A DNA stretch of 64,000 bases from Dipetalonema caudispina (taxonomy: Eukaryota; Nematoda; Chromadorea; Rhabditida; Onchocercidae), in NCBI GenBank assembly GCA_013365325.1, contig JABVXV010000178.1, positions 61,650 to 125,649 of the forward strand. Direction: 5' to 3'. Position 1 is the stretch's first letter; every line of letters begins with the position of its first letter. The notes under the pieces were generated by a model that searched no databases, was not told the DNA's origin, and saw only the letters and a program-made list of their open reading frames with translations. This document shows positions 23,483-37,517 of this stretch, piece after piece. The position numbers and the translations under genes are program-made.

Positions 23483-26400
23483 GCTTATTCTCGAAAATAT
23501 CCTATCCGGTTTAGAAAATATTCACTTAGTTGAACAAACAAAAAAAAATTTGTAGCGTCCGATAATGTTTAACTCTTGCAAATATTGCGTCCAGTTTTTT
23601 GCACCTCAAAAAACAAATAGTTAAATTTGTTGATATTATCATACTCAAATATTTAACAGCAATTAAACAAAAATTGTTGAAGATTTATTCGAATAAAATT
23701 ACTCCATACCACTTAGAAACATTTTCTTTCTTTCATTGTTAAGTGTCATTTCTTATTTCTAACAAAAAATTTTTGCATAGTATTTAAATGAATCCAATGC
23801 ATAAGTATTGCAAGCAGTAGTAAAGTGTTGTAAATTTTATGAAAATAATGGAAGCTAATTCTTATTATTCTTCTATATTATAAAATTTTTACTACTATTG
23901 AAGAATTTACTTTGAAAAAAAAAAAAGACGTAAAAAATCTATTCCAATTAAGCTGAGAAAATTTTTCTAATAAAGAGATTTTAGCATGAATAATATGGGA
24001 ATGATAATATAAGGTAAAAAAAAAAAGTATTAACCAATCAATAAGCCAATAACAATTTAAAACTGTGAAGTTCAACTTATATTTTATCGCTAAATAAACT
24101 TTCATGATCTCGTTAATGATTATTTTTGATCAAATTTATATCAAAAATAAATTGATCGTGAAGTATTATGAAGAAAGAAATTTAGCAATATTACAAATTG
24201 ATGGTTTAAAATTTCATTAAATTCATATCCAAGTGAATTGTTTTGGCTTTCTTACAAATAAGCTTCGCTTTTTTTTTTTTTTTTTTTTTCATCCCTTTGC
24301 CATCATATTACATTTTCATTTCACATTAATTATTTTATTATTTTCAAAAGATAGCAAAAAACATTTACAATAATAATGTTCATTAACTATATTAAAATAG
24401 AACTGACATTCAACAACTATTCTCGACAATATCTCTCTTCTAAAATTTCCTCAAAAAAACTGGTCAATCATTCTAGATTTTTCTCCCTTATTTTTTTGTT
24501 TATTTTACTTATTCTCATAATGGGTTATGCAAAAATGATTTGCAATAAATAACTATACATTCAACTTTTTGTACTATTTATTTATTTTACTTTTTTTTTT
24601 TTTCCAAATAATTTCTTGAAATTACTCTCAAACTATTTATATTTACTATCTTGAGAATAAATTATAATATTTATATGTTTCTATTAATTTCTCAATTTTA
24701 CAAATAAATTGCAATAAAACTTTTTGTCATAATTATATGATTCTAAAATGTAACTTCTATACCTGTTTTATTGATAAATATTGTTATTTTTATCATAGAA
24801 ATTAATTGTTTACTATTCTTTGAAGAATTATTACCACTTTATTTTTTTTTTTTTTTTACATTTTAAGAGATGATTGTGAACATTTCACAAAAATTAACTC
24901 TTTTCAGTTATATTTATTGAAATTGTTCAGAGAAATAGTTGAAAAGAAAAATAAAAAAAGACAAGAGGGTGTAATTGAATTATTATGAAGTAATTCAAAC
25001 ATGAATACATGTATTGATTTAACTATTTCCAGTAAAATATAACCAATAAAAAGGAAAAATCAATAAAACTTTAAGTTTGTTGAAATCATTTCCATGTGCT
25101 AAAAATCACTACAAATTGTTATATATTATTTGCTGTGAAAATTGCTCATAATTCAAAAAAAAAAAAAAAATTTTTCATTCCTATTCTATTTAATTTTCTC
25201 TTCCTAAATTTCCAATCTAAACCCAAAAATTACTTACTTAAGTTTTCTATTTACATTTTCGCCATCGCAAAAAGCAAAAAGCAATTAACACTAATTTTAA
25301 TCATTCGTATTGATTTTTAATCCTTCAGTAATTATTAATAGTTTAATTAATCATCTATTGGTGCATATCCAAACATTACAGAAAATAATTTCTTTCTAGT
25401 ATTTATTTTACAATATCGATGAAAACAAGAAACAATAATGATAATATCCATCCATGCAAATTTCCATCCATTACTTAATTGCTTATCATTGTACTGATAA
25501 GATTACAAAAATTTGCAACATCGCAATTGTAAACGACAAAGAGTTCATAATTGGATCAACTAATTATCACATCATAATTCAAATTTAACTTATAGCATAA
25601 ACATTTATAAATTGCATTCATTCGAATATAAGCAACATCATCCAAGCTATCTCATGGGATTAGCTTATACCATATGTAGCTTAGTCTTCCTCTTGGGTCC
25701 TTAAATATTGGTTTTATTTCATCTAAATTTAACCAACCGATAATAGCCATATTTTATTAATGTTAAAAAAAAAAAAAAGTACTGATAATGTTGTGACATT
25801 ACTATTCAAATTATTATTATTCCATGGATATTTTGGATTAGAAGTGCAAGAAGAACAAAGTTGTTTTATTTTTGTTTTTTTTTTTTTTTTCTTTTTCTTT
25901 TAGAAACGCCAATAAAATCAATAAAATATTTGATAAAATGAAATAATGGAAGAATTATTGTTTTAAATAGCATTTCAAAGTGTATTGTTATTTATTTCAT
26001 TGCTTCTTTTTTTTTTTTTTTTTGAAATTTATCTAAGATGAATATTTCGAAAAATATTTTTTGTATACAAAATTGATGGAATAAATGTTTTGTAAATTAG
26101 AATTTGAAGAAATTTTTATTCAATTTTTCTCTATCATACCTTTTGATCTTACAATTCAATTTCACATACATACATGTAATTTTAATCAGTGAGCAATTTC
26201 TCGCTTAATCATTTTCCGATTTTTTTTTTTCGTTGCAAGGGAAAAATTATAGCAATGGCAATTTATGATAATCATAAAAGCTATTAATATCATGGAATGA
26301 CAGAATTTCACCATATCATATCATTTCATCCTTTCGGTATAATTTGATTTTAATTTGGAAGGACGAATGAAGTGCAGATGATAAGACGAAGTATAATTAG

Positions 26401-26532
26401 TTTAATTGATATCGTAACTGTTTAACATAATTTCTTACCATTAATGGCTTAAAACATTTTGCAAATTAATGACTTATGATTACTCTTAAGATAGCATATT
26501 TGAAATTCATTGAAAAATATGAAAGTGAAAAA

Positions 26533-26540
26533 AAGAGAGG

Positions 26541-26573
<33 letters not shown>
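26533..26573. repeat. GA microsatellite
   Basis: GA dinucleotide run of about 14 pure units, with interrupted units on the left side. Confidence 0.9.
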
Positions 26574-26577
<4 letters not shown>

Positions 26578-29500
26578 GAAAAAGTCGAGAAATATGTTAA
26601 GATAAAAAGAGGCGCAAAAGAGATTTATTGATGTTTGAATTGGAAAAGTCGATGAATTTGAAGCTATAGCATAGATGAAGTAAAAAGTTTTACATGATAA
26701 TAGAAGAGGTTAAAAATGAAAAGATCGAAAGAGTGAGAAAGGTAGGGAAAAAAATTTTAGCTAAGAGTAGAGTATAAAATTAAATCATTGATCTAGCTAA
26801 CTAAATAGTTTACTTATCTCCTTCATATACATTTCCCTCTTCCTATTCTCTTTCATCGTTTTGCTATCGTTTCTCAGATGACATAGCATGTATATCATAG
26901 GATAATCTTTTTTCCCTATAGCTTTTAAAATTTATTTGAAGTTTAACATTTACTATTTTAGTTACATCAATATGTCTCATTCAATTTTATCGGATTGAAT
27001 GAAAAGCGCTGTAATAGCTAGAATATTTCATTCAATTTATTTGTTAAAAGAGAATAGTGTTGGAGATTTCTTTTCTCTTTTTTTTTTTTTTTTTTTCTAC
27101 TATTTTTCTCCTTATAAAATGGGAAATCTCGGGTAAACAATGAGTGAAGAATGCAAATGGAATATTTGATCGATGTTCTATAACATATTTTTCGTAGATA
27201 AGATATGATTGGAATTTTCCATTAAAGTATTATTTCCCATTTGTTATCAACCAAACCACGGGACAACGCTGAACAAGAATTCCCCCGCTCTTACTTTTAC
27301 ACTATTAATTCATTCTAATGTGTTATTCTTTTCTCATTTGCATGATGACACTTAGTTGGGCTGCGTTAATTCTAATACAAATCCATAAGGGGTATGAAGG
27401 TTTGTTGGGTATTACTATATCTAATGAGTAAAGATCAAATCGATAAGCTTATTGGTAGATGTTTGTTCGATTATTTCGTGATCCTATGTTTGGATCAGTT
27501 CAATCATTCATCACTTATTTTTTAATTTTTATCATCATTAATCGTACTTTTTAATTTATCATCATTAATTTCATAAGCATACATTTTACTTCCTTACCAT
27601 TGATTACGAAAAGATCAAGAACTTATCCATAACTACTTTAACATTTTTAGTAGAAATTTATTTAGTTACTTGAAAAGTGAAAGCTCGGATGGCCACCATT
27701 AACTCTTTATTGAGCGAAAATTTGTTACATTTGATTGTTACATTAATTATTATGAAAATGTTTTGAGGGGGTTAGGAAAGGAGAATAAATAGCGTGATTA
27801 TTTTGATGTTAGCACATTCCGAGTAATGTCACTGTCTCGTCTGGCTTCCATCTTCCAGCTGAATTCTTTCATCATTTTGCTTTAGATAAATTCACTGACT
27901 AACATATGACTCTACTTCCTGAACTACTTTAGATCTTACAGAGGATGTCCTTTAATTCTTTTCAACCATTTGTCAGGTTGTGATAGCTCTATTGATCTGT
28001 GGAGGATGCAGACTTATTGACACGATTGCATATACAAAGTATTTTCGGTAAATTTCTTTTTATGGAGCTTTCAGCTTTGTTCTCTCTCTATTTCGTTTAT
28101 TTAAGACGAAAGATGAGTCACTGCTCATCTCGATGTCCAGACATCATAAGTTATTCCTTTACCTATGACATTCCCTAGAGAGGATTATCCGATTTGCAAT
28201 AACTTATTTCGATGTATTAATATGCATTGATTCATCATTAGAAAGAAATTGTATATCTATTACTGCTAATTTCAAGTAATGTTTATCATGATGTTTTTAA
28301 ATTAATAGCATTGATCAACCAGTCAAGTATTCGGATATTAATATTCTCTTGAGCGCCTTATTATCACAAATATTGTCTGATAGCCAAATGATATTATTTG
28401 ACTGCATGATACTATTATTGTATGAACTTTCTGAGATCAATTTGTCTTTTTAATTAATCGAAATTTGTAGTATTTATATACAGTATATATCAGTGAACCA
28501 CTCGGTTTTTCTTTCCGTTTACATTTGTCCGAACATATGTTCTCCTTTTAAATCCTTAGAAAACTATGTTTTCAGAACACGCCGATCAAACCGAAGTGTG
28601 CTTCTGTCGGCTTACTTGTCTCTCATTCAATTCAACTTAAAACAGTTTTGGTTCGTATCGCATTTGGATACGTGTCACAAGGAACGTAAACTTATTGTGT
28701 AATGGTAGTTGTTATTTACTCACTGCAAAGGGTTTTCAGGTATGATTTGCCGTATTTATTTTTCATCTCAGTCCTCGATTTTTATTATCTATTTTATCAA
28801 ACGTAATGGGGGTTAATAATGTTTGAAAATTGCATTTTGTGGTGAAACTTGCAAAACGAAAAATTGAAATTAGGGAGATTTCCACAAGTTTTTATTATTT
28901 TCCAGTATAATACTTCGTGATGATATACATTTTATGTTTGGGAATATTTCTTTATATAGTCCATTTTATTTTGAGAAAAAGACAGTAGAGAGCTTGCCTT
29001 AAGGATAGATATGTATCTTTGTATTCTACTGCTTATTAGACTTAGCATTTGCATACTGATATGCTATCTCTCCAAGAAAAAGTACTGTTTTTATCAATGC
29101 GCACTTAATGATTACAAGCTTGCCTGTGTAATTCTCCATGGACATGTATATGATGGAAATAATTTTAATATTGTTGCACTACGGAATTAAAGAAAGGAGA
29201 ATCTCTTGCTGAATCTCTTGATTATATGTCTTTTTCATTTCCTTTTTTCTCTTTAATTACTTCAAGGATAAGAGGTATTAGTTATGCTTACTACCATGAT
29301 AGCGGCGAAGTCCTTGGAGAGAAGTGAGGTCGGTACTCTCTTTTCCGACATTCTTATCACTATGTTTTATGTGATGGAAAAGAACATTCATAATGACGTT
29401 TACTTGATCCGCTACCTTTTAAGTAAATGTCCTTTCGTATCCTGTTAGCTTATATGACGCCATCTACTAATCATCTTACGAAGCCAACTGGAATCGTGTT

Positions 29501-30651
29501 GAATATTAAGTGCATTTTAAAATGCAATAGTTTTGCTGGATAATTGACTATTTTGATTTATGAAACAAGGGTAGTGGCAGAATAGATTAAAACAGTGCAC
29601 CATTTATCAATACTGAAAACATTTCAATATTTTAAAGTTGCGGATTGTTTTGACCAAATTTCGTTTCTGAGTTTAACCGAAATCCTGTTATTACAGAGAT
29701 CTAACTTATTCAGTTGATATTAAAAATTGGTTCAATAAGTTCCTCTTTTTTAGTTGATCGATTATTTATCTCATTTCCATTGTCTTCAAAAAAAAAAATG
29801 TAAATAGTCTAGGCACGATTTATTGAGTTTGCTAACTTGACTATAGAGTATATAAAAAAAATACGAATACATTTTTTTTTCACTCATTAACAACTTTTTA
29901 AAATTTATACATGAGATAAAATGAACTGGTTCATTAATAGAGGGCGGTAAAAGTTCTTTTCTACCGTTGAGTATCTTGGTGGACCATTGCAACCATTGCT
30001 TCTTATTATATTTTTCCTCGTACAATGCGAAATACAGCAACAAACGTTGAGTTAATAAGTTTCATTCTTATGAACGTTATTTCAAATAATTTGAGTGATT
30101 GAATACGAATGATGTTATCGTTTTTTGGATTTGCTATTGATTGTTGTTATGTAATTTAGGAATTTATTCGACAAAAGTATTTTCTGTAAGTAATCACTGA
30201 TCAAATTTTGGATTTAAGAAAAAAAAATCTCAGTGGCTGTATAAAAGGTCAAGAGTTGGCAGAAGATCTATATGCCATTTACACAACAGAACTCTTTCTT
30301 CTTTTCTCATTTGAAATTTATTTGCCAAGATCAGTGCTACTCTTAGTTTCTGTTAACTGCTTAAGTCTTCAAACAGTACCTTTTTATTGCTATAATTATT
30401 ACTGGATGTTTCTAATTGCTGTGAGAACACATCATGTCGGGGCTCACTTGCTAGCTTATCATATAAGTTTAAAACTTATATTTTTGTGTCTTTATATAGT
30501 TTGTGGCTTGTGAACTGTGAAAATCTAAATTATTGTTCGATGTATTTCATCTTCAGACATGATTAGACATTAACCTCCCTAAAGGGACTTATAATGTCAG
30601 TCGCTTCCAGTAATTTGCATCTGCTGATTAAGCTATCTGCTGCATAGTTCG

Positions 30652-31092
30652 CTCAAAAGCAGTTTGTTAATCTAATCAATTTAATTTGAATTTACTACCT
30701 GGTGGGGGCAAACATTCAACACAGTAACGGTTTGGAATAAACAACTTTATGTGCCTACTGAGTGATTTTGCACTGCATAACACCAATCTAGTTCTATTTC
30801 ATTTAATTTGCGAGCAGAACCGTTGTTAAAGAGATTGTTTACGTCCTTTATAATTCCCATTTTAAACTCTAGCTTTTTGTTGCTTTTTTACAATTTTGAA
30901 CATCCTGAGGATCTTTGATTCCTTCGGATTTTGTGCGTATAACATCGAAAAAATTAAAAAGGTTGGGTTCGAGTGTTTTTCTCATGTACGCAATATTAGA
31001 TACTCTGTTCCTCAAAAGTAGTTTGTTAATCTAATCAATTTAATTTGAATTGTGGTGAAGGCGAATCTTCAATACAATAACGATTTCGGAAC
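30652..31092. repeat. Diverged direct repeat, two copies
   Basis: The segment at 30652-30739 recurs at 31011-31092. The first 40 or so bases differ at one position; after that the match weakens but can still be followed into a shared AACA/ATAACG region. The copies are about 360 bases apart, start to start. This is a local duplication of unknown origin in the gene-poor region. Confidence 0.75.
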
Positions 31093-34000
31093 AGCGCTTA
31101 GTTTCTTAAATAGGATCAGTGACGAATTTTCAAGCTAACTGAACGTCATTTTTTTCTTTCTTTTTTATTGATGGCAAAATTGAAAAGTACAAAGAACATG
31201 TAACTGAAACAAATTGCATTCAGTTCACTTAGTTAACTCATACTTCATCTTTTTTTGCTTATTTTACTTAATATCAGGTATTAATTGTGGAGAAAGCAAT
31301 CGCAGTTTATCCTCATTGTTGATAAGTGCAGTTGATTTTGTATCAGTTTGTTACTTAATTAAAACCGTTTACATTTAATGATCCATTTTGCCTTAGTAAC
31401 TGGATTACTAGTAATGAAGCTTTTTTCAGCCTAAACGCAGAAATTGGAGAATACTGTCGAGCACAGCACTACTGAATTATCTTTGTGTTTTTACGGTCAG
31501 TGAAACTTAGCTACGGTGAAAGTTTTACTGTTTGTGCAGGTGCAGTAGTTAAGTAATTGGATTATTGCAAACAACTATTCCAACATACGACTTTTCCATT
31601 ATTACTCTCAGGTCAGTTTTTTTCGTTTAAAAAAGGTTGTTGAGTACTCAAGTTTCAATTTTATGTAATTAATAAACCACCTGTGATGAAATGACGGAAT
31701 GTTTGTAGTGTGTATTACATATTTAGAGAGAGTAGGGAATGTCAGATACTCATCGGAATATCTCTGGTAAATGAGTCGTTACACACACTACACTTCGAGC
31801 ATGGATGATGGTGGACCTTTTCTCGGAAGGACTCATAGTTCCTAAGGTCAATTCTTCGGTGTAGTTCACCCAGGCATTGAGGTACTAGTGATTTCTGGGT
31901 CTAATTATGGATAGCATGGCGATCCGTGTCTTTAGCATAAGCTAAAAAAAGTTTAAGCTTTTTTATCTACTGCACTAATAGTGTTTTTAATTTTGCTGTT
32001 TTGAGCAATAAAATATTTAGTCCCTTTTTCTCTGCGAATGTAGCTAATCAATAAACACCTTTTTTTCTCTTTATTCCCGTTCCTTAACTTATACATTGTT
32101 TAATTTTTAAAATTATTATTTATCGTAGAAAATGAGATGTTAGAAAATAATTCTTTTGATCCGACAGCTATTTTCGTCGCCATAAAATTTGTTAATTCAT
32201 TTTTCCACTTCACATTTTCATTTTGTTCCAAAAAACGACTTGATGTGATTGACGATTCAGGAAAGTTATGTGCGAGTTTAGTTAAATGCAAAATCAGTTT
32301 AAAACCGATACTTTTATAAGGAAATATTCAAATTTGAGGTTTCTAATAAGACACGTATTGCAGACTATTATTACTTGTTGACTTATTGCTCATCAAAGGC
32401 CTTTTATGCGAAGTATTTTTATGTTTTCCACTCATCTCTATTCTTTCCTCATGCAGCTTAGTACTATTATTTGAATCAAAAATTTTTAATTCTTTTCATT
32501 AAGATAGTTTCCAGTCTTTTTGGCATCTACTTTGAGGGGAGGAGGAAACTGTTAGATTTATCCATATAGATATCAGAAGTGGAGTGAAGAGAAGAGCTGT
32601 GTTGTGTTTAAAGAATTTTGAAACTGTTTGATTTTTCCGATGATCTTTATGATCCTTTCTGTGTCTCTGTCACTAAGTACATGTAATGAATTTATACGGA
32701 AATGTATATTGCAGCATAATTTTGACATTATTCTCCTAGTTTTTTGGAATTATGTGAAAAATTCCAAAGCGGATATCACTTCATTCATTACTGCCGATTT
32801 TATTTGTCCGTATGATGATTGAACTACTTCTGAGCATATATTTAATCTTTTCCCTCTTAATTAAGCGTACTAATTTCCCACGGAAATGCGATTTCTTAGC
32901 AGCTGGACAAAAATGACATCTCGCGAAGAAGTGTTTTTCATCGTGTCCATAAAGTTGTAGGTGTTTTTGGTCTATTGATTTTGTTTGTCAGCATTCTGCA
33001 GATTGTTGTCTTTTTCAGGTCAAGTCATGTTGCGGGACCTTAGTGTTATATAACTAAGAGATTTTGCAGACAGTTTTTTCTTTTCTTTTTTTGTTACCAT
33101 TATCCAGGTTATTAACAAAGGGGCTATCCCTAAAAGGAAAACTTCATGAAAAATATAGGACTGCAGTTAATGAAGGCAAGGGCATATTGAATAAGGTGCC
33201 GATGTGATTGAAATTTTAAGCAGAAGAATCTTTATTAAAAGGAAGAGTTCAGTTTATATAGTTATTTGTGGAACCCAATGATCAGACTTCCCTCTTTCCG
33301 TTAGTACAGCATGTTTTGCGTTCTGAATAATTAAACTGATTATTTTTGGGAATGCTATTGAAAACAGCTTGCCCCATACATCGCTAACATTTGTCATTAA
33401 AATTGGCTATTGAGTGTGATATGTCACCATCTGCAGTTCGCACTGAGCTTTTTCTTTTTGTTGTTGCAGTAATTCATCATTGCAGTTAGTTGTCTTGACC
33501 TTTACATATACTTTAACACATCTTTTTGTCTTTTGTGGTATTGGATAAGGACTATAGTTTTTTTGTTAGGCATTATTATTGTCCTTTTCATCCTTGTATG
33601 AAATATGATGCAGGTCAAAAGTGTCCATCGACCTAGTCAACATAAGCTCTCATTCTGTAAAGCATTGCGGAGATTTAAGCCAAATATGGTGAAAAGGGAA
33701 GTGGTATCGTTTGTTTCATCAATCCGTTGATCTCCAAATACTACGAAACCACTCAATTCCTTTCTCTCTGTCTCCTAAAATTTCTAAAAATTTGCTTTCT
33801 GTCAATCAGAGGCTAATGTCTGCTTACAGCAGTTTAATGGGACAATTTCTGATGAAAAACGGATAGTTTAAAACAAGCGCAAAAGTATCTTCTGTGTCAC
33901 TTAGCTTTTTGAGGTAAACGGCGATCTTTGAAAGGCAGCTCTCCTTGTTTAACTAACTGAGCAATCGTTGGGGTAAAACAGATCTTCGAAATACTATAAA

Positions 34001-35824
34001 ATTAAATTGAATTTTTGTGCAGTGCGGATATTTTTTTGTGCGAGAAGGAATACCGTTATCGAAGTAGGTAACGTGAGCGAAAGCCATTTAAGTATGAAGA
34101 GGCGATTTACCGAACTCGTTTATTTGAACCTGCCGAAAATAGCTCTTGTATTTCAAAGCAATTTCTGCGTCGAAATGTCCGTATTGGGGCTTTATAACAT
34201 TAATACAATTCACTGGCTTACCTAGATCTCATGTTTGTGACTTCTCCCATACTGATTACTTTTCAAGCTACAGATGCAAATAAAAAAATTCCGTTACGTT
34301 GGCAAGTACAGCTTAGTGAAATGTAAAGTCGCAATCATCATGCTGGGGGTGATTGTGATTATTAATGTATTTTAAATGCCATCACTGCTATTTGATTCAC
34401 TGCTGCTACTCCATTTCAAACAAATGACCAATCGACAAAGAAAATATAATCTTAAAGGTCAGATGGCTGCCCAAGGTCAACATTAAATATCCGTTCTCTT
34501 CCTTATTATCTTTTCCTCATTTCCAACTCTTATTCTCACTTTCTTCACCACTACTGTCTCTCTTTTTTTCAATCGTAATAAAGAATGGTACTGCTGTCCT
34601 ATTACATCAGTGGAGGAATGGATTGTCACATGTTGTTCAGATATTTGGTTTCTTTCATCCTGGGCTCTGCTACAGCTGTATATCTTTGCATGATATAGTT
34701 TAAATTTTTAACAAGAGCAAAGCTTCATTTTGATGTTTGACTGATGAATTGAGACACTCTGTGATTTCCAAATTTTTCCATAACTGGAAAGAAAGGTGCA
34801 GAGAAAGAGGAAGTGAGCCGTTTCATTCTTACACCGCATCACCAATTTTGTATAAAAATCACTGCTTTCACTTTGTGAATGACTTTTTTTGCTCTCTTAA
34901 GAGAAAACGTTAAATATTCTTCATCACATTTCTAGGATTTCTTCTGATAATGGAATGAATTTTTTTTTCTGTTCTGAATAGATTGCTTCAATAAGAAATG
35001 TTATGGAAACTGATAGTCAAGATGTGAGATATGTAATTGCAATATGGCGCATTATAACTACTCTCAATCGTAGAATTTCAAATTAACAGCAATTAAATTA
35101 ACGTAGTTTACATATTTCAACTTGTATGGGTTTAAAAATTATTCCACAAAAACTCTTATGGATTAATTTCTCAAGTAAGATGCATTATACATCTTTAATG
35201 TGATAGTTGTAAATGACTAGACGTTTTATAGAACTCATAAATTTCAGCTATCTATGATATCGAAAATTCTTCCTTCTTTTATACATTATTCTAATTTTCT
35301 GTAGTCTTTGCAGCAGTCATCATATAATGCAGTCTCATTGAGATGCATTTTCTTATGGTGAATTCGTTGACGTTGCTCTTGAACATGTTATTTCTCTGGA
35401 AGAAAGTGGACATTAAGCCTGTCAGTTCTGTGCAGCTTTATTTTCAGGTATATTTACTGGTGGAGTCATTTATTCGGTAACTGTGTGGCTACGAAAATAA
35501 GGTGCATTATTGTTATTAAAGAAAGCAAAATCAGACAGATTAGTGACTTGTTGGATACCCTCCTCCTAAAATAAAATCCAGAAGAAAACCAACGTTTCCA
35601 GGAAGAAACGTAGTTCTGAACAGGAAACTGTAAACAATCTGGTCATCTTATTTATTAGAATTCTCTATCCCATCATATTCCTTATTACTACCACGTTCCG
35701 GTTTCATCTTTCCTTACTATCGTTATCCGTTATTATCACGATTCATTATAATTACTGCCTTACAGTTCGAAAAGAAAGAAACAACGCTTTTTGTGTAACA
35801 GTAATTCGGTGCCAGTTGTGAGTT

Positions 35825-37517
35825 ATGATAACAGGAGAAAGGAGAATGGAGTCATCAACTGCTAGACGACCAACTCCAGCATATTTCAAGCCAGCGCCTA
35901 GCGAAATTCAATATGGCAGAATGAGGTTTTTAATCACTGACCGACCATCTGATTTAACAATCAACACTTACATCGAAGTTATTCTTTTTTTCAAATATTT
36001 TAAATACAAGAGTTCATTCAAGTCATAAACTAGTAGTGCTGCATTCAGGTTTGTGCAGCACTGATACTACATTTTTAGTGTTGCAACGATAAGTCCAAAA
36101 AATAGATTCCAGCAGGAGGATCAAGATAAGTACCTTGATTTAAATGATGATCATCATAATTATTGCTGAAAAATAGTTTTATTCACTTTGCATCTTTCAG
36201 AAGTGCAACAACTAATGATTTGCTTTATTAATATAATCTGATTCTGAGCAAAAAAGGTTGAATAACGGAATATATTTGATCTTTATTAAAATAGATTTTA
36301 TTAATTCTTTAATTTGCTAGTTTCATTTTCACAATTGGAAATTCTTGAAAGATTTGAAGTAAACTTCTTTTGATTAGATTCCAAAATTTTAGGAACTTGA
36401 AAAACATAATGCTCGAGCAGTAGTTAGGGTATGTGAACCAACGTATGCAACGACACCACTGATCGTAAATGGTATTGATGTACTCGATTGGGAATTCGAT
36501 GATGGTAGCGCACCACCTCCTGAGGTTGCTTTTTATTTAGCTTGAAATGAAAAGAAACTAATTTAATCACGTATCTTCATTCGGAAATATGACTTGATCA
36601 TTCCGGAATTGGTGTGCCCTTGCGGAACTAATGCTGTTTCTAGTCAAATATAAATAGCAGTGTGTTCGTTTTAGTTTTATTTACTTTTCTTTAGGTGGAA
36701 TATTCAAACTTGACTCATTTTAAACTTATTCTGAATAGTTCTTCCATATATTAGACTGACAAACAATATTTATGGCGCTATCAAATCATTCATAAGATTG
36801 CAATGAACTCATAACTCAGCGACGGATCAAAGACGATTATTTTTTTTTTTTTTTTAATTCAATGAATGTATTCCTTTTCAGTTGATCACTAAGTGGTTAT
36901 CTTTGGCAAAGGAAAGTTTCAAACTGCATCCAAATCAGTGTATTGCTGTGCACTGTGTAGCAGGATTGGGTCGAGCTCCAGTACTTGTAGCTATCGCGCT
37001 TATGGAGGCTGGTATGAAATACGAAGATGCTGTTGATCTCATCAGGCGGTATGTCTCTCTTTCCTGGTCATTGTTTAATAAGTATGATATAAAGCATAAG
37101 AGGATTTGATGTGAGACACATCAGAAGTTGCTATCTGGCGAAAAGAATCAATTCATGAAGGATTAGACAAGGAGTTTCGATCCTTTACTGTAACTTTTCA
37201 AATCATATTTCACAAAAGTGAATGTTAATGCGATGAATGCCATTTTCGGCATTATGAATTTCATTCATAGCAAATCTTGTTGAATTTCCCAGCAGATTAT
37301 TGAAGTTTCTGATTAAATGGAAAAAATGGAAGACTTCTTCATATCTTGGTCACGAATGGTGCTGCAATCAGTGTGATGAAAATGCTATTTCAGACATCGA
37401 CGAGGCGCTCTTAATCAAAAACAATTGAATTTTCTTCAAAAATACAAACCAACGGGGCAGCTACGAAAATTGCGGTACAGCGTGGAGGGAAAGCCAGCGA
37501 GATGTTCTCTGATGTAG
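35825..37517 (+). CDS. prl-1: PRL-type protein tyrosine phosphatase (PTP4A), complete
   Basis: Small prenylated phosphatase of the PRL/PTP4A family, which acts at the plasma membrane and endosomes and binds CNNM magnesium transporters in animals. Exons 35825-35977, 36393-36524, 36882-37048 and 37394-37517 give 191 residues (human members 167-173; the N-terminus here is about 15 longer). The start ATG follows an in-frame TGA; a second Met at codon 8 is an alternative. Visible elements are MRFLITDRP, the redox Cys65 (RVCE), the general-acid loop DWEFDD (83-88) and the P-loop HCVAGLGR, with nucleophile Cys120 and Arg126. The P-loop has Ala after the first Val, as is typical of PRLs. The protein ends in a basic stretch and the CAAX box CSLM, which predicts farnesylation. 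Vertebrate PRLs carry two cysteines in this tail. The gene is tail-to-tail with THOC7. Confidence 0.96.

Larger units (their letters stand above)
23486..35824. other. Gene-poor 12-kb spacer with a composition change
   Basis: No gene can be supported here. The first part, to about 27.3 kb, is very AT-rich, with poly(A)/poly(T) runs and one GA microsatellite. From about 27.3 kb to the PRL start the DNA is clearly less AT-rich and has few homopolymer runs. It contains scattered open frames of up to 101 codons (for example 30208-30513, plus strand) with no recognisable domain. Upstream untranslated exons or an enhancer region of the PRL gene are possible but cannot be shown from sequence alone. 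Confidence 0.5.

Noticed and set aside
28493..28702. 69-codon open frame on the plus strand
   Set aside because: Low-complexity Ser/Leu/Phe content, no recognisable relatives and no splice sites.
30208..30513. 101-codon open frame on the plus strand
   Set aside because: No domain or splice context. The hydrophobic composition is what AT-rich DNA gives by chance, and no acceptor or promoter supports it.
30961..31000. GGTTCGAG resembling a tRNA T-loop
   Set aside because: No acceptor stem, D-arm or anticodon arm can be folded around it.
34007..34225. 72-codon open frame on the plus strand upstream of PRL
   Set aside because: Better coding look than most, but no family, no donor or acceptor in phase and no link to the PRL exons.
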